From Bradyrhizobium erythrophlei (GTDB taxonomy: Bacteria > Pseudomonadota > Alphaproteobacteria > Rhizobiales > Xanthobacteraceae): a stretch of 64,000 nucleotides of DNA. A program made the translations under genes and the position numbers. The stretch's first letter is position 1. Every line of letters starts with the position of its first letter. The notes beneath the pieces are model-generated. The model saw nothing but the letters and a program-made list of their open reading frames with translations, was not told where the DNA came from and did no database searches. The DNA is taken from NCBI GenBank assembly GCA_900129675.1, contig FSRD01000003.1:1178001-1242000 (forward strand), written 5' to 3'. This document shows, one piece after another, positions 17,271 to 26,548 of the stretch.

Positions 17271-18622
17271 TCGACGGGCTTCGCCCCTATGCGGAGATGA
17301 AGGCGAGCGGATTGCCCTGGCTTGGCGATGTGCCGGGTCATTGGGATGTGCGTCGGATCAAAACGCTATTAAGAGAAGTCGACAACCGTACAAAGACCGG
17401 TGAAGAGCGGCTTCTGTCGCTCAGGATGCGGCAAGGGCTCGTCGATCACATCGATGCGGGCGGCAAGCTGATCCCGGCGGAGTCACTGGTCAATTTCAAG
17501 ATCATTGAGCCCGGACAGGTTGTTATGAACCGCATGCGAGCCGCGGCCGGTTTGTTCGGTGTGGCCAATGTTCGTGGTTTAGTCAGCCCGGACTACGCCG
17601 TCTTTGAACCGATGCCCGAAGCTTTCAATCCCTACCTCATTCAGGCTTTCCGATTGCCGTCCTTGTCAGCGGTATTTCGAGCGGAATCGAAAGGACTCGG
17701 GACGGGTGAGTCAGGATTCCTGCGCCTCTACACCGATCGCTTCGGCCCGATACCTGTTCCCTATCCACCGCTCGATGAGCAGCGGCTGATCGTGCGGTTA
17801 CTGGATTGGCATGGCGGTCAAACGGCGAAGCTGATCCGAGCAAAGAAGAAGATCATAGCGCTTCTGAACGAACAGAGGCAGGCGATCATCCATCGCGCCG
17901 TTACGCGCGGCCTGGATCCGAACGCCAAGCTCAAGCCCTCGGGCATCTCCTGGCTAGGCGACGTGCCTCAGGGATGGGAGGTAAAGCGGCTCAAGTGGGC
18001 GATGCGGCTGCAACGAGGGTTCGATCTTCCGGCAGACAAACGTTCCGTAGGACCTCACCCGGTTGTGTCGTCGGGCGGCATAATCGACCATCACATTGAA
18101 TACAAAGTGGAAGGCCCGGGCGTTGTCATGGGCCGATACGGATCAACAGATGCGGTTTTCTACATCGAAGATAACTTTTGGCCGCATAATACTTCTCTTT
18201 TTGTGACGGATTTTCGAGGAAATGATCGTTGGTGGTGCTTCTATGTACTGCGAACAATTTCCAAGCAGGACCACTCAAGTAAAGCTGCTGTCCCGGGCGT
18301 CGACAGAAAGGACCTGTTCGATATCGTCCTCGCTGTTCCGTCTCCGTCAGAACAGGTCGATATCGTAAGGGCGATTGAGGAACACTCGCGCGAGTTGAAC
18401 CAAGCAATCACGAGCGTCAGTCTTGAGATTAGGTATATCCAAGAATTCCGCACCCGCCTGATTGCCGATGTCGTCACTGGCAAGCTTGACGTCCGGGCCG
18501 CCGCTGCCAGCCTGCCCGAAATAACCGAGCTTAAGGCCCCAGACATTCTTGACGACGATCTTCCCGAAGACAATCTCGACGAAGCCATTGGCGATGCCGA
18601 GGACGAGGAGGTCGCCGCCTGA
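17267..18622 (+). CDS. hsdS: Type I restriction-modification specificity subunit HsdS
   Basis: A 451-residue specificity subunit with two target-recognition domains. Each begins with the conserved SGLPWLGDVPGHWDVRRIK / SGISWLGDVPQGWEVKRLK phrase (about 13 and 225). Each is followed by a coiled-coil spacer (LDWHGGQTAKLIRAKKKIIALLNEQRQAIIHRAVTRGLD and the C-terminal EIRYIQEFRTRLIADVVTGKLDV). It reads a bipartite DNA sequence and holds HsdM and HsdR. The C-terminus is very acidic. It appears intact; the target sequence cannot be read from the protein. Confidence 0.95.
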   Translation: MIDGLRPYAEMKASGLPWLGDVPGHWDVRRIKTLLREVDNRTKTGEERLLSLRMRQGLVDHIDAGGKLIPAESLVNFKIIEPGQVVMNRMRAAAGLFGVANVRGLVSPDYAVFEPMPEAFNPYLIQAFRLPSLSAVFRAESKGLGTGESGFLRLYTDRFGPIPVPYPPLDEQRLIVRLLDWHGGQTAKLIRAKKKIIALLNEQRQAIIHRAVTRGLDPNAKLKPSGISWLGDVPQGWEVKRLKWAMRLQRGFDLPADKRSVGPHPVVSSGGIIDHHIEYKVEGPGVVMGRYGSTDAVFYIEDNFWPHNTSLFVTDFRGNDRWWCFYVLRTISKQDHSSKAAVPGVDRKDLFDIVLAVPSPSEQVDIVRAIEEHSRELNQAITSVSLEIRYIQEFRTRLIADVVTGKLDVRAAAASLPEITELKAPDILDDDLPEDNLDEAIGDAEDEEVAA

Positions 18623-18624
18623 CG

Positions 18625-19282
18625 ATGCCCGTTCCCGCCCAGCCCAAAATCTACCATAGCGTTCACGTTGACCGCCTCGCGTCGATTATTGCAGATGGCT
18701 CCCTGTGGTCTGACGCGGTGATGGTTCAGCGGCAGGGCGCCGGAACGACGATCGGCATGAGCAACATCAGAGCCCGTCGCCTGAACGAGCTGAGCCTAAG
18801 TTGCTATCCCGATCTGCGGGTCGGGCATTGTACGCCGTTCTATTTTTGTCCAAGATCGGTTATGCTTTACTTGATCTATAGACGGAATGAGGAGCTTGCT
18901 TACAAAGGCGGGCAAGAGCCGATCGTTCATCTCGAAGCTGATCTTCATGCGACAATTGCAATGGGCTCAGCAGAATGCTCAGCGCTGGGCGTTTACCTTA
19001 TCGAATGCGGGCGCATATTACTTCGAAGACCGTTCAGATGTCGCAAACCTGAGCGATATCAATTGGGACGCTGTTCAGTCCCGGCAATGGTCCGGCAACG
19101 GGGTTTCGCGATCCGTCAAGGAAGGCAAGCAGGCCGAATTCCTGATCGAGCGTTCGTTCCCTTGGCATCTGGTGGAGCGCATCGGAGTTCACTCGCAAGG
19201 CATCGTGTCACTCGTAGCGAACGGAATCCAAGGTGCGGCGCACCGTCCGCAGATCGAAATAAGACGAGACTGGTACTATTGA
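18625..19282 (+). pseudogene. darT: DarT DNA ADP-ribosyltransferase toxin, frameshifted
   Basis: The first frame starts at 18625, 2 bp after hsdS, and reads DarT/DUF4433 sequence (IYHSVHVDRLASIIADGSL, VGHCTPFYFCPRSVMLYLI, EPIVHLEADLHATIA). At 18961 an extra A shifts the frame. The correct continuation, WAQQNAQRWAFTLSNAGAYYFEDR to EIRRDWYY, is in the next frame and ends at 19282. DarT modifies thymidines in single-stranded DNA with ADP-ribose and is toxic unless DarG reverses it. Removing one A from the run GCAATGG restores the whole 218-residue protein. The toxin is thus most likely inactive in this genome. Confidence 0.85.
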
Positions 19283-19808
19283 GGGACCGCAATGATTGAA
19301 TTCAGGACCGGCGATATCTTGAAGGTTGACGCGGAAGCGCTTGTCAACACCGTCAACTGTGTCGGCATCATGGGCCTTGGTATAGCTCTTCAATTCAAGA
19401 ACGACTTTCCGGAGAACTTCAAAGCCTACGAAGCCGCGTGCAAGCGCGAAGAAGTGCAGCCGGGCAAGATGTTCGTGTTCGAGACCGGCACGCTTACCAA
19501 CCCGAAGTTCATCATCAACTTTCCAACGAAGCGCCACTGGCGAGGCAAGAGCCGGATGGAGGACATCGATTCCGGATTAAAGGCGCTTGTTGAAGAGATT
19601 CGCCACCGTGGCATTCGCTCCATAGCCATTCCGCCGCTTGGCAGCGGTCTAGGTGGGTTGAACTGGGCCGATGTTCGCCCGCGTATCGAAACGGCCCTGC
19701 GCAGTATCGAGAATCTCGACGTGATTGTTTTCGAGCCAAACAGCGCGCCGGCGGCTACCAAATCCCGCGAGGTTCCGACAATGACTGCTGGGCGGGCCGC
19801 GCTAGCCC

Positions 19809-20149
19809 AATCGGGAGGCCCCCCGGCTCTGCCGGGGTGGCAGTAGAAGTTTGACATTTACGGCAGTCGTCCATCGACGAAACACCCGCGTCATGAGCCA
19901 CCACACACACGAAAGGGAGTTTCTCGATGGACAATCATGAAACCTAAACCCGCCAAGTGGGAATGCAAATATCACGGGGTATTTGTTCTCCAAGTGTCGC
20001 AGAAAAAGTTGGATGGCGGGTTGATGTGGCATAGCGAGGAAGTACTTCGTGCGCTGGCCACATAAATGGAGCTTCGGATCTGGACCGGCCGCTTTGAGCG
20101 GCCCCATATCTAAAGCCCCCGGCTTTGCCGGGGGATATTTACCTTGCCC
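19809..20149 (+). mobile_element. 341-bp hairpin-ended insertion in darG
   Basis: The insert is flanked by GCCC on both sides (19805-19808 and 20146-20149). Near each end lies a hairpin of the same sequence: CCCCGGC-TCT-GCCGGGG (19821-19837) and CCCCCGGC-TTT-GCCGGGGG (20116-20134). A third hairpin (GGCCGC-TTTGA-GCGGCC) is at 20087-20103. Between them is one small frame (19937-20065) with a TTGACA box at about 19852. There is no transposase. Hairpin ends with no long terminal repeats resemble non-autonomous IS200/IS605-like elements, but the family is not established. Confidence 0.65.
19937..20065 (+). CDS. Small protein inside the darG insertion
   Basis: A 42-residue frame, MKPKPAKWECKYHGVFVLQ to EEVLRALAT, is the only reading frame of note in the 341-bp insert. 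It is followed by two hairpins that could terminate transcription. GGGAG lies 18 bp upstream, in front of a shorter overlapping frame that starts at 19927. A 9-bp inverted pair (GTCCATCGA at 19869-19877 and TCGATGGAC at 19924-19932) would fold over that region. I do not recognise the protein, and it may not be expressed. Confidence 0.35.
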   Translation: MKPKPAKWECKYHGVFVLQVSQKKLDGGLMWHSEEVLRALAT

Positions 20150-20660
20150 TAATGCACCGCTATCTCGGCGGATTGATGGACCCCTTCGTGACGCTGCTTG
20201 AAGTGCACAAGCTGATGTATTTCATGCAGGAGTCGGGTGAACCGCTGCGGCTGCAATATTCCAAAGCCCCATATGGACCATATGCGGAGAACCTCCGGCA
20301 CGTGCTCCACGCGGTAGAAGGGCATCTCGTTTCAGGTTACGCAGACGGTGGGGACGCGCCAGACAAGCAGATCGAACTCGTCCCGGGTGCAGTGAAGGAT
20401 GCGGAAGCGTTTCTCAGGGAAAAGCAAGAAACGGTGAGCCGCTTCGATCGGGTGGGTAAGCTCGTCGAGGGCTTCGAGACGCCTTTCGGATTGGAGTTGC
20501 TTGCGACTGTCCACCGGGTTGTGAAGCACGAGAACGCGACGAGCGCGGAGGATACTGCGGCGAAGGTGTATGCCTGGAACGATCGCAAGAAGCGCTTCTC
20601 GTCCCGTCAAATTGGCATCGCCTATGAAACCCTCCGCGCGAAGGGGTGGCTAACCGCGGC

Positions 20661-23660
20661 ATGAAAACAGACACTTCGGAGAAAGGCCTGGAGGCTCTTA
20701 TCGTCGCCGACATGACGGGCCGCAAGGTACCAGTTGACGGCGGCTTCTCCGATGAGCCCGAACCTTTCGTTGGCCTCCACAATTGGTTGCTAGGCGATCC
20801 CCATACCTATGACCGCGCGTGGACGGTCGATCTTGTCCAACTGCGTGCCTTCGTTGCTGCGACGCAGCCGCCGCTGCTGGCAGCGCTCGATCTCGACAAC
20901 GATAGCCCCATTCGGCAAAAGTTCCTCGCACGGCTCCAAGGCGAGGTTGGCAAGCGCGGCGTCATTGACGTTCTGCGCAAGGGCGTCAAGCACGGCCAGC
21001 ACGACGTTGACCTGTTCTACGGCACCCCGTCGCCGGGCAACCCCAAAGCCGCCCAACTTTTCGCATTGAACCGATTTTCGGTCACACGCCAGCTTCGCTA
21101 TAGCCGTGACGACACCGCCAACTCACTAGACCTGGGATTATTCATCAACGGGCTGCCGATTGCGACGTTTGAACTCAAGAACAGCCTGACGAAGCAGACA
21201 TTTGAAGACGCCGTCGAACAATACAAGCGTGACCGCGATCCGCGCGAGAAGCTGTTTGAATTCGGTCGCTGCATCGTGCACTTTGCGGTTGATGATGCAC
21301 AGGTGATGTTTTGCACCCAACTGAAGGGTAAGGCCTCATGGTTCCTGCCGTTTAATAAGGGCTGGAACGACGGGGCCGGCAATCCTCCGAACTCGGCCGG
21401 GCTCAAGACCGACTTTCTTTGGAAGGACATCCTCACACCGCAGGGCCTGACGGATATCATCGAGAACTACGCGCAGATCGTTGAACGCAAGGACTCAAAG
21501 ACCGGCAAGGTAAAGCGCGACCAACTCTTCCCGCGCTTTCATCAGCTCGATGTGACGCGCAAGCTTCTTGCCGACGCCAAGGCAAAGGGCGCCGGACGGC
21601 GGGTGCTGATCCAGCACTCGGCTGGTTCAGGCAAATCGAATTCCATCGCGTGGCTGGCGCACCAGCTGGTGCGGCTCGCTAATCATGCGGGCCAAGTCTT
21701 CGATTCGGTGATCGTGGTCACGGATCGACGGATTCTCGATCAACAGATCAAGGACACCATCAAGCAATTTGCACAAGTTGGCGCGACCGTCGGCCACGCC
21801 GAACATTCCGGTGATCTTCGTCGCTTTATTGTCGACGGCAAAAAGATCATCATTACCACCGTCCAGAAGTTCCCGTTCATTCTCGACGATATTGGTGCGC
21901 AGCACAGAGATCGCCGCTTTGCGATCATTATCGACGAGGCTCATTCGGGCCAAGGTGGCAAGGCCGCAGCCGCGTTGAACGCGGCTTTGAAAGGATCTGA
22001 AGACGACGAGGAGGACGTCGAAGACAAGATCAATGCGATTATGGAGCAGCGGAAGATGCTCCCGAATGCGAGCTATTTTGCCTTTACTGCCACGCCCAAG
22101 AACAGGACGCTCGAGATATTCGGCGAGCCGTTCCCCGAAGGTGAAGCAGTCAAGCATCGACCGTTCCACAGCTACACGATGAAGCAGGCGATCCAGGAAG
22201 GTTTCATCCTCGATGTGCTGAGCTACTATACGCCCGTCAACAGCTACTACCGTCTGGTCAAGACTGTAGAGGCGGACCCGGAATTCGACACCAAGCGTGC
22301 TACCAAAAAGCTTCGTCGATACGTCGAAAGCAACGACCACGCGATCCGCCTCAAGGCCGAGATCATGGTCGATCATTTCCACGAGCAGGTGATGGCGCTG
22401 AACAAGATCGGCGGACAAGCCCGTGCGATGGTGGTCACCTCCGGCATCGAGCGCGCGATCCAATACTATCATGCAGTGAGTGCCTATCTGATCGAGCGCA
22501 AAAGCCCCTATAAGGCGATCGTCGCCTTCTCGGGTGAATTCGAGTTTCGTGGTGCCAAGCTGACGGAAGCCAGCCTCAACGGTTTCCCGTCCAAGGATAT
22601 CGCCGACCAGATCGAGAAGGATCCGTATCGCTTCTTGATCTGCGCCGACAAGTTCCAGACCGGCTATGACCAGCCCCTGCTACACTCAATGTACGTCGAC
22701 AAGACCCTGTCGGGCGTCAAGGCCGTCCAGACGTTGTCGCGGCTCAATCGGGCGCATCCACAGAAGCATGACGTGTTCGTTTTGGACTTCATGAACGACA
22801 CCGAGACCATCCGTGCGTCGTTCGATACGTTCTATCGCACCACGATTCTCAGCGACGAGACCGATCCGAACCGACTGCATGATTTAAAGGCGACCCTGGA
22901 TGGCTATCAGGTCTATGAGCCCATCCAGATTGAACAGCTTGTGGGTCTGTATTTATCGGGATCGGATCGGGATCGCCTTGATCCAATACTCGATGCATGT
23001 GTTGCCACATACAAGACCGCTCTTGATGAGGATGGCCAGGTCGATTTCAAGGGCAAAGGCAAGGCATTCACCCGGACATACGCATTCATCTCATCCATTC
23101 TGCCTTTCACGAATGCGGAGTGGGAGAAGCTATCAATTTTCCTGAATTTCCTGGTGCCCAAGCTGCCGGCCCCACGCGAAGATGACCTGTCCAAGGGCAT
23201 TCTGGAAGCCATCGATATGGACAGCTACCGGGTCGAAAAGCAGGCAGCCCAGCGCGTCCAGTTGACCGATCAAGACGCGGAAATCGATCCAGTCCCTACC
23301 GATGGCGGTGGGCATAAGGCGGAGCCAGAACTCGATCGCCTCTCGAACATCATCCGCGGCTTCAACGATCTGTTCGGTAATATTACCTGGGCAGATACTG
23401 ACCGCATCAAGCAATTGATCGGTTCGGAGATTCCGAACAAAGTTGCAGCCAACAAAGCTTACCAGAATGCTAAGCAGAATTCGGACAAGCAAAATGCTCG
23501 CATTGAGCACGACAAGGCGCTGGCAGGCGTGATCGTCGGTTTGATGAAGGATGATACCGAGCTGTTCAAGCAGTTCAGCGATAACCCCGAATTCAAGCGT
23601 TGGCTGACCGATACTATCTTTTCCGCTACTTACGATCGCCCAACAACACCAGTTCCGTGA
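20661..23660 (+). CDS. hsdR: Type I restriction endonuclease subunit HsdR
   Basis: A 999-residue restriction and translocation subunit. The nuclease core shows LPIATFELKNSLTKQ (about 164-178, PD-(D/E)XK with E-x-K). The motor has Walker A QHSAGSGKSNSIAWL (about 315-329), DEAH box IIDEAHSGQ (about 420-428), FTATPKN and the C-terminal helicase motif KFQTGYDQPLL. It moves DNA through the complex and cuts unmethylated targets. The ATG at 20661 overlaps the darG stop. With hsdM and hsdS intact the restriction system is probably working, although darTG between hsdS and hsdR is decayed. Confidence 0.95.
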   Translation: MKTDTSEKGLEALIVADMTGRKVPVDGGFSDEPEPFVGLHNWLLGDPHTYDRAWTVDLVQLRAFVAATQPPLLAALDLDNDSPIRQKFLARLQGEVGKRGVIDVLRKGVKHGQHDVDLFYGTPSPGNPKAAQLFALNRFSVTRQLRYSRDDTANSLDLGLFINGLPIATFELKNSLTKQTFEDAVEQYKRDRDPREKLFEFGRCIVHFAVDDAQVMFCTQLKGKASWFLPFNKGWNDGAGNPPNSAGLKTDFLWKDILTPQGLTDIIENYAQIVERKDSKTGKVKRDQLFPRFHQLDVTRKLLADAKAKGAGRRVLIQHSAGSGKSNSIAWLAHQLVRLANHAGQVFDSVIVVTDRRILDQQIKDTIKQFAQVGATVGHAEHSGDLRRFIVDGKKIIITTVQKFPFILDDIGAQHRDRRFAIIIDEAHSGQGGKAAAALNAALKGSEDDEEDVEDKINAIMEQRKMLPNASYFAFTATPKNRTLEIFGEPFPEGEAVKHRPFHSYTMKQAIQEGFILDVLSYYTPVNSYYRLVKTVEADPEFDTKRATKKLRRYVESNDHAIRLKAEIMVDHFHEQVMALNKIGGQARAMVVTSGIERAIQYYHAVSAYLIERKSPYKAIVAFSGEFEFRGAKLTEASLNGFPSKDIADQIEKDPYRFLICADKFQTGYDQPLLHSMYVDKTLSGVKAVQTLSRLNRAHPQKHDVFVLDFMNDTETIRASFDTFYRTTILSDETDPNRLHDLKATLDGYQVYEPIQIEQLVGLYLSGSDRDRLDPILDACVATYKTALDEDGQVDFKGKGKAFTRTYAFISSILPFTNAEWEKLSIFLNFLVPKLPAPREDDLSKGILEAIDMDSYRVEKQAAQRVQLTDQDAEIDPVPTDGGGHKAEPELDRLSNIIRGFNDLFGNITWADTDRIKQLIGSEIPNKVAANKAYQNAKQNSDKQNARIEHDKALAGVIVGLMKDDTELFKQFSDNPEFKRWLTDTIFSATYDRPTTPVP

Positions 23661-23739
23661 GCCGAAACACGCTGGTAGAGGCTCGTCCAGTCCCGTGGCT
23701 GGAAACGGGGCTGTACCCCGCACCAGGAGTAGATTGCCT

Positions 23740-24945
23740 TTGACGCCGACGGTCCTTTTTTCCCGTCCTCAATCTGAGGTCGGCTCATTGTTGCGGGATC
23801 GCTTCGAAAGATGCCGCACCGCTTCCATTGTAGCTGGATTCGTGACTCCGGACGGTATCGAGGCGGCTGGCTTTGCTTTGCCCGCGCATGCTACGAAATT
23901 GTCACAGCTTGTCATCGGGGCAGGAACGTACCGCGCTTTCGAGGCGATTGATTCGTTGCTTGCTGCCGGCGTGCCTTCGAATCGAGTGCGAATCCACCTT
24001 GGTCACAACCGGTCGAGGACTGCTAACAAAAATCCCTTCCACCGTTATCATCCAATGTTGCACAGCAAGATCTATCTCTTCGAGATGGCTGACGGCTCGG
24101 CGACAGCACTAGTCGGGTCCCACAACATGACCGGCTTCGCCCTCCGAGGACTGAACGGTGAGGCGGGCGTGTTGCTAGAGGGAGCTGCCTCCGATGCGGC
24201 GTTTGCCGACATTCGTCAGCACATCGCAGAGAGTTTCTCGCAAGCAGTGCCGTATGATCCTACGTTGAAGGAGGCATATGCCTGGTGGACGAGAGAGTAT
24301 TTTGAGGGCCTTCGGATTGAAGCCAATGACGTTCCAAGGGACTCTGAGGCGAGGAGGACAATTGTCATTCTTGCCGCCATCTCGAACGGGCCTCTCCCAA
24401 AGACCGGTGACATTGTCTATTTCGAAATTGCGGAAGAACTGAGGGAGATTCGTTCGTTAGATACCGAAGTTCATATTCATCTATTTAATACGTTGCCTGC
24501 GGGGCCCTCCCAAGCTCTGTCCGAACTATCGAGCGCATCAGTCGCACTTCTATGCAAGACAGAAGGCATCGAGGTGGGCCGGGGTGGCCTAGAACTTGAT
24601 GCCGATTGGAGCATCGACGATCGCAAGCGACCCGAGTTGAGGCCAACCGTGCGGCCATTCCGGCCGGCGACTTCAAAAGGAATGCAGCAGGTTCGGGTCC
24701 GGGTCTTAAAAGGGCTGGGCGATAGATTTGACTATCTTTTTGACGAGGGCAAAAGTACGTGGATTCCAGAGTTTGGTGAAGAACCGATCCACGACGAGGC
24801 CAAGCATGAAGTCTGGCTTCCCGTAAAGGGGCTGTCGGAAGGCGATCTCGTGGGTTCAGAAAAGCGGCGTATGGCTCTGGTGGAAGCCTCGCCTCAATCA
24901 GGATCGTTCATATTATTTTCTCGTCGGCGAAGAAAGATGGGATAG
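23740..24945 (+). CDS. Phospholipase D-like nuclease family protein
   Basis: A 401-residue protein with one HKD-type motif: MLHSKIYLFEMADGSATALVGSHNMTGFALRGLNGEAG (His and Lys near residues 107-109, GSHN near 127). PLD-family nucleases with this layout act as dimers and occur with helicases in defence and repair loci. The second half is an all-beta region without a known domain. The start is uncertain: TTG at 23740 has AGGAG 10 bp upstream, while GTG at 23695 is in frame. A UvrD-like helicase remnant follows at 25066, so this may be the surviving half of a nuclease-helicase pair. Confidence 0.75.
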   Translation: MTPTVLFSRPQSEVGSLLRDRFERCRTASIVAGFVTPDGIEAAGFALPAHATKLSQLVIGAGTYRAFEAIDSLLAAGVPSNRVRIHLGHNRSRTANKNPFHRYHPMLHSKIYLFEMADGSATALVGSHNMTGFALRGLNGEAGVLLEGAASDAAFADIRQHIAESFSQAVPYDPTLKEAYAWWTREYFEGLRIEANDVPRDSEARRTIVILAAISNGPLPKTGDIVYFEIAEELREIRSLDTEVHIHLFNTLPAGPSQALSELSSASVALLCKTEGIEVGRGGLELDADWSIDDRKRPELRPTVRPFRPATSKGMQQVRVRVLKGLGDRFDYLFDEGKSTWIPEFGEEPIHDEAKHEVWLPVKGLSEGDLVGSEKRRMALVEASPQSGSFILFSRRRRKMG

Positions 24946-25065
24946 CCGGCAAGAGCGCATAGTTGCTGCCGTTACCGTTTGCAGACGACCCTGCGAGGCG
25001 CTACTCTACCTTAGCGCGATTTTGAAACGTTGTGGCTCCCCCCATTTTGATAAGGGATTTGTGCG

Positions 25066-25312
25066 ATGCAGCTCACTCCTGAGCAGGCCAATGCAATCGA
25101 TCATGCCAAAGTAATTTGCAGCTCATCGCCTGTGCTGGATCGGGCAAGACCGAGGTTGTAGCGCAGCACATAACGAAATTACTTGTTCCTATCGCCGAAG
25201 GTGGCATGGGGATGAGGCCTGCTAACATCATAGCGTTCACGTTCACCGAAGGCGGCAGCCGAGCTTAAGCAACGCGTGATCGATCGTTGCCGTGAGCGGT
25301 TGCCCGGCCTTG
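25066..25312 (+). pseudogene. UvrD/Rep-like helicase N-terminal remnant
   Basis: Across three frames the stretch encodes the start of a superfamily 1 helicase: MQLTPEQANAIDHA (Q motif), then LQLIACAGSGKTEVVAQHI (Walker A), then ANIIAFTFTE and KAAAELKQRVIDRC (motif Ia). Two frameshifts (near 25110 and 25250) and loss of everything after about residue 85 make it a remnant. It sits 120 bp after the PLD nuclease gene, so the two may once have formed a nuclease-helicase defence pair. Confidence 0.75.
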
Positions 25313-25810
25313 ATGGTCATCGAGCCGAAGTCGAAGGCGGCCAGGAAAGCAAGGCGGCGTAAGCCGCCCGAGGAGATCATCGACTACATCCTCGAGATCG
25401 AAGACTGGGACTGGTCGTATTGGCTGGCGCTCAACACGCTGCGTGATCCGCTGGACCCCTACCACGAACATCGGCATCTGCAGATCAAGGGACGATTGCT
25501 GCGGCCGTCGGGCCTAACGACCGATCGGGTGGAGGTGTCGCTTTTTCCGTCGCTCAGTCTGCAGGAGGAACGGCGCAAGGATTTGAAGCCGATCGCGGTC
25601 GGCGCACTGGAGGCCGGTCCGGAGCGGATCGACGGCCACGCCGGAATTCCGGCGGACGCGTGGGCGCCGGTTCTGCAGATGCTGATCGCGGATCGGCTGA
25701 AGTTCGTCGTGATGCGAGGCGAGAAATTTCGTTACCGCAGCACCCGCCTGGTCGGCTACAGCCTGCAGACTAGGCTCTCCGAGGATGATCTGTCGGAGGA
25801 AGCGGACTAG
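25313..25810 (+). CDS. Conserved hypothetical protein of Bradyrhizobium type
   Basis: A 165-residue protein starting MVIEPKSKAARKARRRKPPEEI, with EIEDWDWSYWLALNTLRDPLDPYHEHRHLQIKGRLL and a hydrophilic C-terminus. From memory, similar proteins are common in Bradyrhizobium, but I know no function. The basic N-terminus and Trp-rich core suggest a soluble protein. The ATG at 25313 is chosen because the DNA just before it belongs to the broken helicase gene; this base also marks the junction between the two. Confidence 0.65.
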   Translation: MVIEPKSKAARKARRRKPPEEIIDYILEIEDWDWSYWLALNTLRDPLDPYHEHRHLQIKGRLLRPSGLTTDRVEVSLFPSLSLQEERRKDLKPIAVGALEAGPERIDGHAGIPADAWAPVLQMLIADRLKFVVMRGEKFRYRSTRLVGYSLQTRLSEDDLSEEAD

Positions 25811-25843
25811 CCTTGGCTTCTTTCCGGATCTGCTGCGCCCCGC

Positions 25844-26470
25844 TCATGCGGACGCCACGGCACCTGGCGTCCCGGCATCCGGAGGCGGGCCAGTTGGCCC
25901 ATTGCCGTCCGCAGGTGGCTTCGAACCAGGATTCTGGTCGGGGAGTTTTGCGATCCAAACCACCACCGCGGTTTCGCCGATGATCATCAGCGCCTCTCCA
26001 AGGAGCGGGTGCCCATACCAGCACAATAGTCCGCCGATCCAGAGAGGCGCGGTGAAAAAAAGAATCGCGAACGACCACTCGACGATCTCCCTACGCTTCT
26101 CCTCGATCACCAGAGCGAGCATCGCTGGTTCGCCGATGATGATGAGCGGCCATGCAAGGAACGGATGGTGGTACCACAACAGTCCGCCGCCGCCCAGGAG
26201 AGGAGCCGCAAGCACGACGATTCCAATCGAAAACTCGACAATCCCATACCGATTCTTCGCTAGAAAATTGACGATGCAATCGATTCCGGCGTGCCGGACG
26301 ACCTCGCACAAACCGAACCCGGTCAGGGCGCAAAGATTGCTGGCGGCCGGCCCAAGGAACCGGCGCAAGAAGAAATCGAGTCCTGTGAACAGCGCCGCCC
26401 TCGCGAGGCTTTCTGACAGAGCATGTATGACGCTCATTGGCGCAACCGCTGAAGGTTTGTACCCCAGCAA
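25844..26470 (-). CDS. Membrane protein with tandem repeated hairpin unit
   Basis: A 208-residue membrane protein. Residues about 74-118 and 119-167 are two copies of one unit: R-x-GIVEFSIGIVVLAAPLLGGGG / R-EIVEWSFAILFFTAPLWIGG, then LLWYHHPFLAWPLIIIGEPA / LLCWYGHPLLGEALMIIGETA. Each unit holds two hydrophobic segments with a Trp-Tyr-x-His-Pro turn. The tail is Pro/Gly/Asp-rich and probably disordered. The function is unknown. A later ATG at 26437 (MSVIHALSESL) is a possible start. The IS701 element lies 78 bp upstream and may have cut its promoter. Confidence 0.6.
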   Translation of the reverse strand: MLGYKPSAVAPMSVIHALSESLARAALFTGLDFFLRRFLGPAASNLCALTGFGLCEVVRHAGIDCIVNFLAKNRYGIVEFSIGIVVLAAPLLGGGGLLWYHHPFLAWPLIIIGEPAMLALVIEEKRREIVEWSFAILFFTAPLWIGGLLCWYGHPLLGEALMIIGETAVVVWIAKLPDQNPGSKPPADGNGPTGPPPDAGTPGAVASA

Positions 26471-26548
26471 GAAAGGCCACGAAGCAAGGATTCGTTCCTC
26501 GTTGGAGCGCCCGATGTTCTACCAGCAGCTTCCCGCGACCCGTCCTAG

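Larger units (their letters stand above)
19292..20664 (+). pseudogene. darG: DarG antitoxin, interrupted by a 341-bp insertion
   Basis: The N-terminal macro domain is intact from ATG 19292: EFRTGDILKVDAEALVNTVNCVGIMGLGIALQFK and IPPLGSGLGGLNW, which removes ADP-ribose from DNA. After TMTAGRAALA the frame meets inserted DNA at 19809. The C-terminal DarT-binding domain resumes at 20150 with LMHRYLGGLMDPFVTLLEVHKLMYFMQESGEPL and runs to 20664. Joining 19808 to 20150 restores AGRAALALMHRY in frame. The stop overlaps the hsdR ATG. Loss of the full antitoxin would be tolerated because darT is also broken. Confidence 0.85.
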
